From positions 1 through 64,000 of the forward strand of contig JABVXU010000196.1 of the NCBI GenBank assembly GCA_013365365.1: a stretch of DNA of 64,000 nt, read 5' to 3'. The translations under genes were made by a program, and so were the position numbers. The notes beneath the pieces were generated by a model, which was given only the letters and a program-made list of their open reading frames with translations, was not told where the DNA came from and did no database searches. Below are positions 25,501 through 50,500 of the stretch, in pieces (the stretch's first letter is position 1; each line of letters opens with the position of its first letter). Source of the DNA: Cruorifilaria tuberocauda (Eukaryota; Nematoda; Chromadorea; Rhabditida; Onchocercidae).

Positions 25501-28500
25501 ACCCAAATCTTGTTCTTTTGTGAAAAATTCCTCAGACATAATGTATTCTATTTCCATTACGCAATGAAATTTTTATGTCATTTATAAAATTTAGCGGATA
25601 TTGTTTTCCGTGTTTCCTTTCCAAGATTATTGACAATTAGTTTAGCAAGATGCTTTTTCATTCTGTTTCATGCTGAATGAAACAGATAATATCAACAAAA
25701 ATTTTAGAACATTAATAATAGAGAACATAGATATTTATTGATTGTTTAATTTTAGGTATTGGCACTGTGACTGCATTTACTCGTTTGGTTCGCGATGTTA
25801 AAGTACGAAACCCCAGTGAAACTGCTCAAGATATAGAACAGGTTGTTATATTCAGGTAAAATTTATTCTTTTAATATATTTCAATGTTTTTGAGACAGTA
25901 CCAATAGCATTTATATAAATATTGCGTAGATTTGCAGCAGAATTTCCTAAAACTTATAACGGATAATCATTGAGAAATTTGCTTTTCACCATAAGATTTT
26001 GAATTTGAATAACCAAACCAAGGCGTGATTGTTTTCTTTTTTATTTCAAACTCCTCAAATTTATCACACAGTGCTGTGAAATCTCAATATTTTCTTTGTC
26101 ATACGATTATTAGTATTTTATGAAAGATCTTTCAGTTGTAAATAAAATTAGTTACTGTTATTTTAGGATTTATTTTATATTATAATAAAAATGCTGTTAT
26201 TTTAGGAAACGTAATCATTCTCCAAATTCGTCAACTAATGGACGATTGCCTCCTTCTACTATAGAAATGGGTAGTGTCGTTGTAAGCAATCGTAATATGC
26301 ATCATCAACAAAATTTGGCATCACAGAGTGATTTTGATATGACGTTGCGAGATTCTGCAGGTCTAAATGTTGTTGACATGCATCATTCAAGTCCAACGAA
26401 GTTCACTACATCAAACGGTGACGTCATCAGCTTTAGGTGTGTTATTAAAAAATTTGAATTTTTTTTTTCATTCATATGGATTGTGTTTTTGCGCATTCAT
26501 ATCCACAAATTCTTGTAGCATCTTATGTAATTACATTCTGAATTATTAAAGTCCATTGTTACTAAAGATCACTCTAATTTCATCTTTGATGAATTTGATG
26601 GTTTAATATATTATTTCTTCTAATAAGATATTAATTGCGGAATTTTGCAAAAAAGAATGTAGACATCTTAACCGTAAATATGAATGCTGTGTCGAATTCG
26701 TGTAACCTCAATATAAGATTAGAATGCTTGTGATAAACTCATTCAACTGTTTTGCATTTACATAATAATTTAACTGTAATATATCCTTAATCAATCTTAT
26801 ATTTGACTTAATTAAAATTATATTTAAGTAAACGTCTTGGTGAGGAAATAACGTGAAACCCCAAATCGTTCAACGGTTTATGGCGGTATTAGTTTTTAAT
26901 ACTTTGTTATAATACTTTGTTATTCCTTGACAGTCCGAAATGTATTTTAGTACTGTGTTGCACAATATTGAAAATCAGAATTCGGTGAAGCGTATCAGTT
27001 TGGATATTTCTCCGCCTGGTTCTTCCACGCAAGCGGTGATCATAGACGAAAGGCGCTTATTAGAACATGATGCTGTTAGTGCTGCTGAAGTGGAAGCACG
27101 GATTGCGAAAAAGGTTGCATTACTGGATCAACCAATCCGTGAATTCACAACTAGACCAGGAAATCCTCAGGTGTCCATTTTCACTTGTATCCTTAATATT
27201 TGCTTTTTATTAACTATTTGTGTCTAGTTTTTTAAAGGAGAAGTTATATAAAGTTTACAGAATATTACTGCTTTCTATTTTTAAATTTGTTCTATTAGCA
27301 AAGATTTAAAAGGAGAAAGCCGATTTCAGATTTATAAGTGGATTTATAACTTCCAGATATGCTGATAGTTGAATAATTGAAGTCTTTTAAATTCCATTTT
27401 TTTAAATTTTTTCTATCTATAGCTACTGGTAACTCCCCGACCTGTTGTGGCACATCGTCCGTCGTTTATCTCTAACATTGACGATACAAACAGCAATGCT
27501 GCAGCAGCTGCTGCTCGCGATGCCAAAATAAGTCATATTGTATCACGACAGGTAATTCATTTGTAAAAATTACCGAATTTTAAATTACTTAATCCAGTTT
27601 TTAACGACATATATATAGATATAAAATTGTCAGTATATATATATATATAAAGATGTCAATTTTAAGAAAGAAAAAGTTTTCTGCTAAATTAAATTGAACT
27701 TAGACTTTAGATTCAATTTAGCATTAGAAATTTAATAGAAATAATTAGAAATTTAAAATACAAATACACAGTCAGCAATGCTCATTTAAAGATGCTTTTT
27801 GATTTTTGATTTTTGGATGAGTATTGCTAAATAGGAAGATTACTGTGTAAAAGTTCAGTCAACTTTATACAGTTTTATTTACTGCCAACCTGCACCACTA
27901 TTCACTTTCAGTACTAGACGAAGCTTAAAGTTTAAGTTTCTGAAAAGGCGAACGATTTAATAAGTAGCAAAAGTATTTGCAGCAGCAGTTGTTTGATAAT
28001 GCATGCAACTCAGCTATGGGTTCACCAGTACCTTTTACTCTGAATAGCCCCTTAACCACTCCACGCAGTACACCGGTGCCTGCTGCAAGCTCAACTCTTG
28101 GTACTCCAGTCCCTGGTGTTCGTATTCCATCTAGAGGGCCGTTAACTGATGAAGAATACTCGAGTATTGTTCAGAATGTGATCACTGCTTCTAGCGGTTC
28201 ATCCGGTTCAGCTGATCAAGCATTGTTAAAAGAAGGTATGTAAGACAGGTTTCGTTTTCATTATTATCTTAGAAATTGTTCATAGCGAATAATTGAAACT
28301 AAGTGTAAAGTAAGGAAAAATTATGTGTGCATGAGATTTACGACTGTCCACTTATTTGGTTTTAGTTTCCAATCAGTTTTTGAATTACTTCAACGAAAAC
28401 AGTCGTTCTCCGCATAACGGCACTTTTCCACTCCAAAGTTCTTCAGATGCACGATCGGATTCATCTGCTTCAAAGTAAACTTTATTGCAAAATCAATGTT

Positions 28501-29208
28501 TCTAAACTTATTTTTTTATGTAAAGTAATTATTAATTTGATAAATTTATTAAAGGTGTAAGAAAAAAGAGGAAGAATCAGTTACTGAAAAAAGTAATCAG
28601 TAACATAGTGTGGCATTTTTTAGTATTATTAATACATCATATTGCTGTTGAACAATTTTACAGAATTTTTACATGGTGTTTTTTAGTATATCAGTACCTG
28701 GTGTCATTTCACTTTCAACACCTCCAACAAATGCTTTAATCACATCCCAGACACCAACGGCTACATCGCCCATCGCTGATTCAACTACCAGCAATGAACA
28801 GTTATCAGTAAGTATATTTATTCATTAAAAGAAGCTGAAATAGCAAATAGCAATTATTTTTGTCTGAATTAAACATTTCAATAAGTGTTAAGATTAGGAG
28901 ATATTGCAAGTTTGATACACTTTCCAGAATAAGTTAGCATTCATTTTCTATGAAGTTAAATTTATTTTTTCACTTTCTTTTTTTAAAGAGTAAATTATTC
29001 CTTTTTATTTGCATGTGCAAAAACAGCCTTTTGTTAGTTTACAACTTTCTTAAGCTTTCAGATGCGTGCATTGCCAGATTCAACCACAAACGATTTACGT
29101 CAAGTAGGAAATAGACCGAGTTTGTCGCCAACTTCTTCATCTGTCAGCGGTTCCACCCCATCAACGTGTCAAAGCTTAAATAGTCCGTCGGAATTTATTA
29201 AGAAATGA
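19573..29208 (+). CDS. nfi-1: Nuclear factor I (NFI/CTF) transcription factor
   Basis: Nineteen exons: 19573-19594, 20340-20398, 20662-20817, 21081-21311, 21526-21706, 21986-22066, 22836-23045, 23469-23605, 23918-24075, 24471-24719, 25074-25210, 25756-25855, 26206-26436, 26951-27170, 27423-27551, 27983-28235, 28366-28474, 28687-28807, 29062-29208; 976 residues. Residues about 28-215 are the NFI DNA-binding and dimerisation domain: [55 protein letters not shown], then [12 protein letters not shown]. The domain's conserved cysteines are present. The remaining 760 residues are Ser/Thr/Pro-rich, with an [11 protein letters not shown] basic patch as a possible second nuclear signal, and end SPSEFIKK. 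Exon 3 appears to end at a GC donor. The two first coding exons are phase-compatible, but translation could instead start at 20342 ([14 protein letters not shown]), where CAG-TT-ATG looks like a spliced-leader site. PolyA signal at 29840. Confidence 0.93.
20818..21080 (+). other. Probable GC-AG intron in nfi-1
   Basis: Homology puts the exon end after DALM (position 20817), directly before GCAAGTTT, and the next exon begins [10 protein letters not shown] at 21081. Only the GC donor keeps phase 0; the nearby GTTTCT at 20821 gives phase 1 and an immediate stop. GCAAGT is the usual form of GC donors. Confidence 0.7.
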
Positions 29209-32200
29209 AAAATATCATTATTTATTTAGGAGTATCTGACCTTTTTATTTCTAGATCTTTACAAAATATCTCTACAGGGAAAGGATAAAATTTTCAAGTT
29301 TTTAGATGTTTTTTTGAATGCAAAACTTTTTTTTTTGCTAATAGATGAGTAGCTGTAAATGGTCGGTTATGGCAGGTTATAATCAGAATAGAAAGTGTTT
29401 GATTGTATGAAAGAAAAATTGTTTTTGTATTATCCGATGGAACAATGCATTTCTCTCATACTGGGAAGATTTTAGCTTGAATATATATCATGTGATCTGT
29501 TGCTGTTATACTGATTTTGTACGACTAATCCATCAAACTACCTGCAGTTCTCTTATCTGTGGAGCTCGATACGTGAATAGCTTAAATTTATATGGAAATT
29601 TTATCCCATCTTTTAGGGAGCATAACTACGCTCCTGTTATTTTTTTTTTTGTATCTTGCATTAACTGAAATTGCGAAATTCCATCTTCAGTTTCAGAGCC
29701 TATTTTAAATGAAAAATGTAATTGGTCAAGCTTTTTTTTACCATTTACAATTCTGTGTGTTCATTTTTTATCAATTTCTTATTCTTTTTATTTCCTTGGC
29801 ATAGAAAACATTATTTGCAGTTAAGTTGATATTAGTGATAATAAACTATTTACATACTTATGTCTTATTGGTTGATTTATTGTTTCTTTTTACCCAGGAT
29901 TAGGTGAACAAAATCCACGCCTTTATTTGTGGAATTTTTTTTGTAAATTTTTATGAATTGCCAAAATACGAGAATTCGGTACAATAGCATCTTTGTTGAT
30001 GATCAGTAGACAATGCAATATTATACTGTCCATTTATTTTAAACATTCACTGTATATTCGGTAGTTTGTTTTTTTTTTCTTTTTTTGGTGAGAATGAAAT
30101 AGCTAAGCTAGCTATGAAAATTATCCGAACATTACACTTATTTTGTTGCTTTTCAAGTGAAGATTGTGGAGCTATTATCCATTTCGTTCATCTGTCGGTT
30201 AGCCAAAAATATTTTTCTGTACTTTATATCATTGTTTATGTTTGCTGGCTTACGTTCTACTCTAATCGGTTGTTTTTCTGTTGTAAATTGATGTTAATTG
30301 ATTTATGAAGTTGAAATAACTTTTTATCACTTCAAATTTGTTTTCTAATCAAAAGTTTTGTTCTTTCTTGTTTTTCTCTCTCCCTTTCTCTTTCGAGTAG
30401 CTTTGTTTCAGCACTGCGACTGATGTCACTACCAATTGATTATTGTGGATTTTTTTTTACATTCAAATTGAAAATGCAATGAAGTCCACTTTTGAGTCGG
30501 AAGTAAAAATAAATTGATTACTTAGTATTTTGTTAAAAGTGGAGCTCGCCAATGATAACAGTAAAGTTTTCAAGAAAAATAAAAGCTTACTTTACCTTAT
30601 TTCCCATTCTTATCACTTGTTTGGAATTGATGTTCCTGATCTTTTCCTTGTAGTAATTGTAGTAGTAGGCCATATTGCAGTAATTTTATGCAAATCTTAG
30701 CATATTTTAACATATCGGTGAAATGTGTTGACGATTATAACACCAGCGTGGGGTATGGTAGAAATTAAGATTAATTTAGGTTGAGTGAAATTAAACCGGG
30801 ATGGAGTAATTCATTTGTGACAATTATAAAAGAAGTTTAAAATGATCAGTGCTAAGCTGAGATGTTTTTGATAAAGCTAACCGAAGTAAAATTGAATTCA
30901 TGTGGATTGAACTTGAATCTAGAGCGTTTTTTTCTCTCTTGAAGAGAGATCAGGCTGATTAGCTGTTATCGAATTCATGTGATGTTTATTCATTCCATGC
31001 TTTCTTTTCGTCCATTGATAATTTTTTCACAGTTTCAGCTGTGAAAAAATCATAATAGTTATTCTTGAAGTTTAATGATGTTGTCATATTGTTGATGGGA
31101 TGAACAAATAAGCGATTCGAAATCGTAATTTTTGCTGCACTCATCAATATGTTTGTCTTAATCATTTCTTCATTAGATTCATAAGTTTATTACCTAGCAA
31201 CAATTATTACTCTTATCAAATTAATGGGTATTGAAGAGTTATATTTTATGTTTCAATTGAAACATTTCATTCCTGAAAGTAGATTTTGTGAATTATGTAA
31301 ATAATAATTGTTGTTTTCGTAGGATCATTGCTTCATTCTTGAAAAGGTATGTTTCCGTCTACATTCCTAAAAATGAAGATCCTAATAATGTCCAAACATT
31401 AAATCCGTGAAGGATTCTGATAACTCTTTGAAGATCTTTTCCAGTTTGAAAATGTTTCGTTGAAATCAAAAAACATCAACAGAAGTTTTCACTGTTTTAC
31501 ACCGGTTTATTGTGATATTTTTCTGTAACTGTAATCATTTGAGTGTAGCTAATTGATTAATTTGAATTATCATTTTTTTAGATACCATTTGCTACTTAGT
31601 TAAGTATTGTTTAAATATATCACCGTAAAAAAATATCTAGTGGTTTCTAAATTTCAAGTATTTTCAAAACTACGAATCAAAATAATTAAATAAATATAGT
31701 GGAGGTAGACTGGACAGTTCAGTGTCGATCAGTTTTTAAACTTTTGGAAATCGAAATTACCAAGTTAATATTTAATCACCAGATTATGGAGTAACCAAAA
31801 TCTTTTTATTGAAATATTGCTTTATATATTCCGAAAAAAAAAATTAAATTTTAGTTTAGGCTATACACAGAGTGTGAACTTTAGACTATTTAAACTATCT
31901 CTTTAGTAGGAATTTTGAGCTGCTATGATTCTGAAATTTCACTATAAATTGTATATTTTTTCAAATAGATAGTTTAATCGGTAACACATTAAAAAACTTT
32001 TAAGCTTCAATTTTCACGTTTTATTTTAATTTGAAACGTATATCATAATGCATATCTTGCGTTTCTTTTACTAAACGTAGAGAAAACCTTTAAATTGACT
32101 GTGCATTTACGTTTTAATTCCATTTTATTCTTTCCATATTACAAAAAATTGTGGAAGATAAATTTTTTCGCAATCAACAATTATTGATTATAATTAGTAT

Positions 32201-34082
32201 CATAAAATTTTCACATGAGATGATAGTGATTGTTTCCTCTAAAATTGAATATTAAATATAAGTATAACTATGTTTCAAAAAATAAAATTTGAAATTAAAA
32301 AAACTTTGCAGAAAAAAAGCAAGAGAGTAAAAAAAGTAAGAGAGAACTTTTGCAAAAAAGAACTAAAGACTTAAACATATAATAAACAAAACAGGCAAGC
32401 AACTTTTCATTTTATTTTTTATTTTTCAATATTAGCTTTGCCATTTAGTTTTGTACTTTCTGAGGATGTTCATTATAGAAAGAAAATTTATATTTATAAT
32501 AGAAAGAAAACTGAAGAGAGTCGTGTTAGATTAGATTGATTGCTCTCGTATTTTTCCTGACCGAATTTAATTTTTTTATCCTTCTCATAAAAATTTAATT
32601 AACAACGCTTAATTATATATACCATCATTTTTCAATATTTCTGTAACAGTTGAATTAAATATTTTAGTATTCTCTCCTTATCCAAGAGAATAAATTTTTT
32701 TATTTTTAGTTTTCATCTAGTTATCAGTGCTCGTTTTAACAGAAAGAATGGATTCAAAAATAATGAAATTTTAATAATTATTTACCACAAAATAACGGTG
32801 ATAAAAGTAATATTATATTAATAAGCGAAACAAGTAGTAATAATTGTAATGATCAATGATGTAGAATGGATAGGCGCAAGTAGAAGTGCTGATAGCAAAA
32901 AGTGATATTAGTAGCAATATCAGCAAGCGAAAACTTTTCGTCGACTATGTTATCATGCTGGCAAATCAGTGTAAAAATCTCTTTCATAATTCTTTTGCAG
33001 TTCTACCGGATCATATCAACTTGGTGATTTTACAGTTCCACCGGATTTTCAGGTCCGAATGATATTGATCTGCTTTCATAGTATCATTAGCACTTTCATT
33101 GATTATTTATGTGTTTTCCAATCACGTTATCATTTACGTGACACTTTTGATGCCAAAAATAAAACAGCCTCGTTAAATATGTTGATAAGTGTCTGTGTAG
33201 AAAAGACAGGGAGAGAAGGGAAAAGAGAAAGAAAAGAGAAATGGAGAAAAAAGACTGTTTTTTCAGGCGAAATTGATAGTTACCATCGATTAATGATTTT
33301 ACTTCGCATTTTGCGTTTTACTTAATTCTCCAGTCAGTAATTTTAACTTTTATTTTGTTTCCAAACGACTTCATTATACTTTACGCCTGGCTGATTTTAG
33401 ACTTAATCATTCTTAATTGAAACAATTATCGTATCTTCCTAGTTGAAACAATAATCGTAAATATTCGCTTAATTATCACTGTTACATTCAATACTACTTT
33501 TTCTAGTTCATTGATTTCTAAGAAAACCCATTTAACGTACGTGTAAATATTTATATTACATCATTTGCAGTGTATTTATGAATCGTCTATTTTGGCTAAT
33601 AAAACATAAATAATTAAGCATATTTCGGTGATTCTTCTTCAATCAAATCATTTTATAAGAATATATATGCAATTTGAAATATTAGTCTTGCAATTCCTTT
33701 TCCTATGTACATTATTTATCTCTTCAGTGTACTTTATCTATTCTTCTCTCTTGTTTATATATGCTCTCTCCTATTTTGCTTAATTTAAAAAATTTCACTG
33801 TTCACTGCGATAAATTCAACTTGACATTACCTCCCTGACGTCCTCCCATTCTCATTAATTCATATTCATTTAACATTCTTTAAAATTTACCTCATCCTTA
33901 CATACATCCACACATACACATACATACAACATAGCTATATATGTTCCACATGCATATGTGCATAATCCATATTAGTGGATTATCGATCTCTTTCTCTCGG
34001 GACTGTTTTGCCATTTTCGAGATATGGCACCAGTTTCACTAGCAAAGAGAAATATACCATCGCATGTTTCAGATTCCAGAAA
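29209..34082. other. Long gene-poor spacer between nfi-1 and malic enzyme A
   Basis: Begins with the nfi-1 3' UTR (AATAAA at 29840-29845). Otherwise AT-rich with homopolymer T runs. Two short segments look like isolated exons: 31323-31346 and 33001-33052. The last few hundred bases should hold the malic enzyme promoter. A weak CATACATACA run lies near 33900-33930. Confidence 0.5.
33001..33052 (+). other. Possible isolated exon
   Basis: A TCTTTTGCAG acceptor precedes, and a CAG/GTCCGA donor follows, a 52-nt open segment encoding STGSYQLGDFTVPPDFQ (entering in phase 2, leaving in phase 0). A 24-nt segment at 31323-31346 (TTTTCGTAG acceptor, AAAAG/GTATGT donor) could join to it in phase. It cannot be assigned to a gene. 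Confidence 0.2.
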
Positions 34083-39404
<5,322 letters not shown>

Positions 39405-40492
39405 ATGAAGTAGTTATAGATCAGTGATTTATTGTTAATAAATACTTTCTTTAAGGAATTTCGTTGACTTGTTTTTTTTTTGTTTCATGTCATTTCAGAG
39501 ATTTCGATATATTAATTGTGCACATAGCATTTATTTTTATTAATTATTCATTTGCTCTCGTATTTTTTCCTTGCCATTGGATGATTATGTCTTAATTTAA
39601 TTTATCACAAGCGATCTCTCTTTAAACATAAACTTCCAATAGTCGTTGAAATTTGTTTATCAACTAGTTTTTTTTTCATTTATTGATCTATTTTTTTATT
39701 GACATTGCAATTCTCAGATTCGCTTTGAGAAATGCTGAGAGATATGTTTAAATTTTACTTAAGATTTCTACTTAAATCGTTTAAAGCTTTATTAATCGAT
39801 TAGGACAGTGTTGTGCTGTGATGTTAGTACGTCTAACAATATAAATTTTAATTTATAGGAAGAAGAACGTATCTGATATTCATTGCATATAATGTATAAT
39901 GGTCTTTTAATAAAAATTATGAAAAAATTGAATTGGTGTATCTAAATGATTCTGAATGATTTAACTGATTCTTAGTACAATTTTAAAGTCTCTCAAAAAC
40001 ATTAATTGTAAATTTGTGTACCGTGATGGTCGGTTGTTTACCTGTCATTCCTTTTAATTTATAAAAAAAAAAATGCGCGACTAGCTTATGCCTCTCATTA
40101 ATAAGGATTTTACTGTAGGCGTTGTCTCAATTGTTGCTGTCAGAAAGGGTATTCCCAAAGATTCTCTCGAAACGAAGTGTAATACCTTCCCTTAGGTAAA
40201 ACATTTCTAATTAAGTTTTTTCAATTTAAAATATATTTGAATCCGAAAGAGCTTTGTTTTACCCGTAAGGATTTGAGGAAATGATTGCTTTATTTCAAAA
40301 TATTTAATATTTTTCTTAATTAAAAGGAAAAAAAAGCATCGATATTAAAATTACTGATATTTAAGTAATAAAAGTCTAAGTTGAAGTTATATCTCAAAGC
40401 GAGTAGCGAATTACAAGCAAAGCAATAAATATCCATCGAGAGATGAAACATTTCCGGAATGGTGTCATACGCAAGATGATATTAACTTACAT
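39405..40492. other. Spacer between the tandem malic enzyme genes
   Basis: Holds the 3' UTR of gene A (AATAAA at 39437-39442) and the promoter or 5' exons of gene B. An ATG frame at 40088-40148 (MPLINKDFTVGVVSIVAVRK) ends at a possible GTATTC donor in phase 1. It could join the open frame that runs back from 40493 to 40385, through weak acceptors at 40403 or 40406. This would supply a leader for enzyme B. Confidence 0.4.
39437..39442 (+). promoter_or_regulatory. Polyadenylation signal, malic enzyme A
   Basis: AATAAA 32 nt after the stop codon. Confidence 0.5.
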
Positions 40493-45948
<5,456 letters not shown>

Positions 45949-47578
45949 TTCAATTATAAAAAGAAACAAAATGTTGTATATATATATATTTATCTACTTT
46001 TTTCCTTTTAACACATTCTGCAAAATTATATAAAAATACTTTTGTGCAATTTCTTTTTATTCTTTATCGATTATTAGAATTTATCTTTATCGAACTGCCA
46101 ATTATTGTGAAAATAAAGACGATTCAAATTGGGCTCAAACAAATTGAAATTCATCCCATTAAAAAGAACAATTCAGGAATAAATAAACTGTCTCAAAGTT
46201 ATCGAATCAGCTGATAAAATATTATTTTTTCTAGGTTCGAGTTATCGTTAAAATAAAATAAATAATCTGTTCATTCTTGCATACTTACACAAAGCTTAAA
46301 CTTCCATATCACATTCTACATGGCATCTGTAATGCATGAATCCATATCATTTGATATTCATATTAAATTCATTACTTAGTTCTGTGTTTTAATTCTATAT
46401 ATGCTAATATTAGTATAAACAAATGACAAAATCATTAAAAAATATTCGATTTTCGTATTTTTCGAAAAAAGCAAACGATATCATAGTGAACTCTGAGACT
46501 GTTTCGTTTGATACTTTCAGTGTCTTTCTTCAGTACATATCTGTACCTTTCCACCTTTCCTTTACTCCGGCAAGAAACAATATAAAAGATATATTAGCAT
46601 TATAATCTCACTCAACTTCTTATCAATATAGATTTCTGGTAAGCAAAGACAACTTGTAAAGCAAAAAACAAAACGCTAATGGAAAAGATATTATGCGAAA
46701 ATGAGAATTGATCAGAAATATCACAATCAGCTCCGCATCAGAGGTAGTATTCACAATTTATTGGTGCAAAATGAATGAAAAAAAATAATTATTAATTAAT
46801 TACCAAAGAATAAATTGATGAGATAAATACCACTTGTAAAAATTTTGTGATTCAGTTTAGCATAATAAAAAAGATATGGAAGGTTTGGTATATGATGGCT
46901 GACCTAAGGGAGCCTTAACGTACAGTATCAGACTTGGCTAAGAACCTTAATACACCGGTAAATTCTCTCAAATAGAGGCGTTAATGAGCGAGGGATAAAT
47001 GAGACGGTGAGATAGAGGTTTTCATTCTGATCCACTCCTGATACACCTGTGGTGGATGATTGTTGAATTCGCGATGTATTTGTATGGGATTCCCGGTGCT
47101 TTTGGCGATAATCTCCTAGGTCTTATATCGATGTTTTGCGTATTCAGATCTTCCTCATTCAGATCTCCAATTTCATCTTTATTTCTTCTTTTTATGATGT
47201 AAATGTTTTGTTAAATATCAACAAGGAAGAAATAATGAAATGGATGTAGATGCCAAATGTGGAAATGAATTGATAACTGAAAGTTTATGTGTGTTTATGT
47301 GAGTTTATGTTTGGAAAATGACACTGTTACTTATTAGGTTTTTCTTTGTCTAACTTTATATTTTGATGTTGCACCTACCATTATCTTTTATATTCATTAA
47401 AATAAAAAATTCATGAAAAAGACTTTGGACAAATGTATAAATGTTTATCAAAGGACGTGAGTATAAACAGAAAACCTTATTCACTTTTTGTTTACTTTTT
47501 TCTATTTTTTATTGTTGCAGAAATTGACAATGTGTTGTGATGAATAAATTATGGTGATTACCTTGGAATATCTGGGAC
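45949..47578. other. Spacer between malic enzyme B and alanyl-tRNA synthetase
   Basis: Contains the gene B 3' end (AATAAA at 46112-46117) and the AlaRS promoter. The part from about 46880 to 47170 is visibly richer in G and C than its surroundings and is not explained by any gene. A TTGTTGCAG acceptor at 47520 precedes the AlaRS start, consistent with trans-splicing or a 5' UTR intron. Confidence 0.5.
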
Positions 47579-50500
47579 ATGACGTGTTTACAGTTGCAAG
47601 TTCGTCGCCTATCGGCACGTCAGATTCGTTTATCATTTTTAGAGTATTTTGAAGAACGTGGTCATACGTATGTGCCTTCTTCCTCTGTTATTCCGGAAGA
47701 TGACAACTCCGTTGCATTTGTTAATGCCGGGATGAATCAGGTATGATTCTTCAAGTTTTAATCATGCAAAATCATGCAAGGATCTAGTCATTCTTCAAAA
47801 TCTTTGAAATTTGATAATTATTGGACTTTAGAAATTTTCCAGCAGAAAACTGGGTCGAACTTCAATTAGATCGTTAGAAAATGCTTAATTTATAGGCATT
47901 TTAGAAACGCTTCAGCATTGTTCTATGCTTTGGAAATGAGAAGTTTTGGAAAATCAGTATATCCTTTTATTTTACTGTACTCTTTTATCATTCTTTTGAT
48001 TTCAAGCATAGTTTCATGTTTGTTCATCATATTCTTCTAATTTAGTCAATAAGATCGGGATATTTTTTCTTCTTTTTGAATATAACTAAATCGTGGTATT
48101 TTCAGTTCAAGCCGCTTTTTCTGGGTGCTAAATATACGGATGGCAAACTTGCTGCTTTGCGTAATGTTGTTAATTGGCAAAAGTGTATTCGTATTGGTGG
48201 TAAGCATAATGATTTCGACGATGTTGGCCGTGATTTGATGCACCATACATTTTTTGAAATGCTTGGAAACTATTCCTTCGGTGGTTATTCAAAGGTTGTA
48301 AAATCAATGCGTTCTTGTTTGTCTTTTTTTTCGCTTTTTCATATTTCGAATTGGTTATAATAGTACTACTTTTATAATTCTTTTCTACAGTTAATCTGCA
48401 GTAATAAACTGCGATTATACTCATCTTCATTTCAGTGTTGCACACTATTTTCATGATTTTTATGTACTTTAGCTGAATGAATGAACTTACTATAACATAT
48501 ATTGCATAACATAAGAAAATCAATGTTACAAGGTAAAGGAAGCTTATGATTAAGTTTTGTTTTCAAATCTCATGTTGGAAGTTGTAGTCAAACGAACAAA
48601 TTTTTTTATTTCAGTCAGAAGCATGTTTATATGCATGGAGCTTTCTCACAGACGTTCTCAAGTTACCGGCTGATCGTTTATATATTACATATTTTGATGG
48701 AGATGAAAGCATGAAGTTGAAGGAAGATCGTGAATGCCGTAATATTTGGATCAAACTAGGGTATAATTAGAAATCTTGTTTCTTAATAAAATGTGCATAT
48801 TATTAAAAGCATTTAGCATTATTGTAATATATACCTTTTGAATTTTATCTTTTACAGTGTTCCCGAAGATCGTGTTATCGGTTTTTGTTCTAAGCATAAT
48901 TTTTGGGAGATGGCTGACACGGGCCCATGTGGTCCATGTACGGAAATTCATTATGATCTTATTGGCAATCGGAAAGCTCAAACACTTGTGAATTCAAATG
49001 ACCCAACAGTAATCGAAATTTGGAATCTTGTTTTTATGCAGTTCAGCAGGTAAAATTTTCAGGCTATGTCTTATTACTCGAGGGAATCTGAAACATCAAT
49101 TTTTTTATTAGAATTTGCAAAAATTAACACAAATAGTAAATAGAAAGGAACAAACAGGTATTATGTCAGTCCATAACGTTTATCACAGGGATATGTCAGG
49201 CAGGATCAGTAGTTTGCCAACATTATACGTAGATTGCGGAATGGGCTTTGAGCGATTGGTAAGCATTGTCCAAGGACTGCACTCTGCTTATGATACCGAT
49301 CTTTTTCTTCCGTTAATGGAAATTATTCACAAGGTTGGTTTTGAAACTTCCGAATCTTAATTAGCATTTGAAAGTGTTCGGATTTTATCTTTATCAAAGT
49401 TACATAGACTTGATAAATTCCATTTTTCTTCTCATTTTTAAATTTCTAGTATTCCAAAGTCGGAGGATATGGCGAACGATTGGGTGATATCGATATAGCA
49501 TATCGGATTATCGCAGATCATCTTCGCGCTGCTTGTATTATGATTTCAGATGGTGTTGAACCTGGTCCACGAAATCGAGGGTTGGTTTCTAAAATAATGT
49601 ATATTTTTTAACGATCGAGTATTAGGCGTCGTTTTTTAATGGTAGGTGTTTATCTTTCCGTATTTTTGTCATGCTTTGTTTCTATTTTCTACTTTCAACA
49701 TTTTTTGTATTGTTTGCAGTTTCACAACTTTTTTAGCAGCAGTTAATTCCTAATTTGCAAATGTTTCTACAATTCTTGATTTTGAAATTATATTGTCAGG
49801 TATCATCTTAGACGAGTTTTGCGACGTGCTGCATTGAATTTAACCCTTACGCTTGGTGCAGAGCGTGGAATACTAGCATCGTTGGTGCCTGATTTCGTTA
49901 ATCATATAGTAAGTTTTGAACAAATAAATATTTTGTGGCAAGCATTCAAGAATTTTCTTATTTCATTATCTATGTTCAGACTTTATTGTACGACAATGTC
50001 GCGGAATGTGAAACTAGAATAGCTAAAACGATTATGTCTGAGGAAGAGTTGTTTTGGAAAACTTATGATAAGGGCAAAAAATTACTTGAGGATAATATTA
50101 TATCTCAGCAGCATGTGTTACCAGGTTTGTCCATTCCTCACAGTTAATGATTTTTTCTGGAAAAGTTAATTTGATTGGATTTTTATCTTCGGAGTCATTC
50201 TTTGTTGCGTGAATTCTTGTGATTTTGTCTCTGTGCACCAGTTTGATAAAGTTCAGTGACAAACCTGCATCTAAGTTCACTGTTGAGTAGTGGCAAATCA
50301 GTATTGTCGTTCTATTTATGCTAGTTGGTATCCTATTTATATAATTTTTTAAATAACATATAATCATATATTTTCGTGCATAAAAAGAGTGTTTGGCATA
50401 TGCAGAAAGTTTATATTGATTTACTTAGGAGAAACCGCATGGATGTTATCAGGCACTTATGGTCTTCCATTGGCAACAACTCAAAAAATATGTCAGGAAA

